64,000 nt of DNA, from contig NZ_WVVW01000001.1 of the NCBI RefSeq assembly GCF_009857815.1, forward strand, positions 434,001 through 498,000, written 5' to 3'. Under the pieces are notes generated by a model, which did not search any database, had not been told where the DNA came from, and saw nothing but the letters and a program-made list of their open reading frames with translations. The first letter of the stretch is position 1; each line of letters opens with the position of its first letter. The position numbers and the translations under genes were made by a program. This stretch comes from Pseudomaricurvus sp. HS19 (GTDB lineage Bacteria; Pseudomonadota; Gammaproteobacteria; Pseudomonadales; Cellvibrionaceae). Below are positions 62,590 through 64,000 of this stretch, one piece after another.

Positions 62590-64000
<1,411 letters not shown>

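Overview
This 64 kb window looks like core chromosome of a marine-type gammaproteobacterium close to the Pseudomonadales/Cellvibrionales. The block topA - small genes - sulA - lexA - psrA - nagZ - mscS - mtnP - csp - csiV - mfd - gap - nqrA keeps the order I remember from Pseudomonas chromosomes, as does smc-zipA-ligA. A Na+-translocating NADH:quinone reductase (NqrA) and dense, GC-rich coding fit a marine heterotroph. I cannot name the genus. There is no prophage, insertion sequence, CRISPR array or secretion island.

Layout: 1-1532 (minus) hydroxypyruvate isomerase (cut by the window edge) and a tartronate-semialdehyde-reductase-like enzyme. 1799-7460 (plus) cytochrome c maturation genes ccmABCDEFG plus a translationally coupled Cys-rich CWC protein. 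7551-18354 mixed accessory metabolism: an FMN/glutamate-synthase-like protein, an exonuclease, a crotonase, a tiny membrane protein behind an FNR/Anr-type promoter, a four-gene MacAB-like ABC exporter, a TIM-barrel isomerase, a sulfotransferase, and a GFA/CDGSH pair. 18521-19025 a tRNA-Val/tRNA-Asp operon with a duplicated terminator and tRNA 3' end. 19184-21041 the last two maturation genes, ccmH and ccmI, split from ccmA-G by about 12 kb. 21267-27950 smc, zipA, ligA. 27987-30291 small or poorly known genes. 30541-35419 a lipid block: acyl-CoA dehydrogenase, acyl-CoA synthetase, patatin. 35455-39807 a Ser/Thr kinase, PP2C phosphatase and double-FHA protein. 39889-45567 glutaredoxin-like protein, Slt, Uup, UspA and a hypothetical. 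45906-64000 the topA-to-nqrA block.

How the parts connect: the window carries a PsrA-type TetR regulator (51959-52600) with a likely autoregulatory operator over its own promoter, and a near-perfect PsrA-type operator in the promoter of the acyl-CoA dehydrogenase 21 kb away. Regulator and target are therefore visible together. Two FNR/Anr-type promoters have an activator box about 41 bp from the predicted start, one before a small CcoM-like membrane protein and one before the universal stress protein. Together with the maturation genes they suggest oxygen-responsive respiration. LexA and SulA form an SOS operon behind two LexA boxes. The kinase/phosphatase/FHA trio resembles the threonine phosphorylation module of type VI secretion, but no secretion genes are present.
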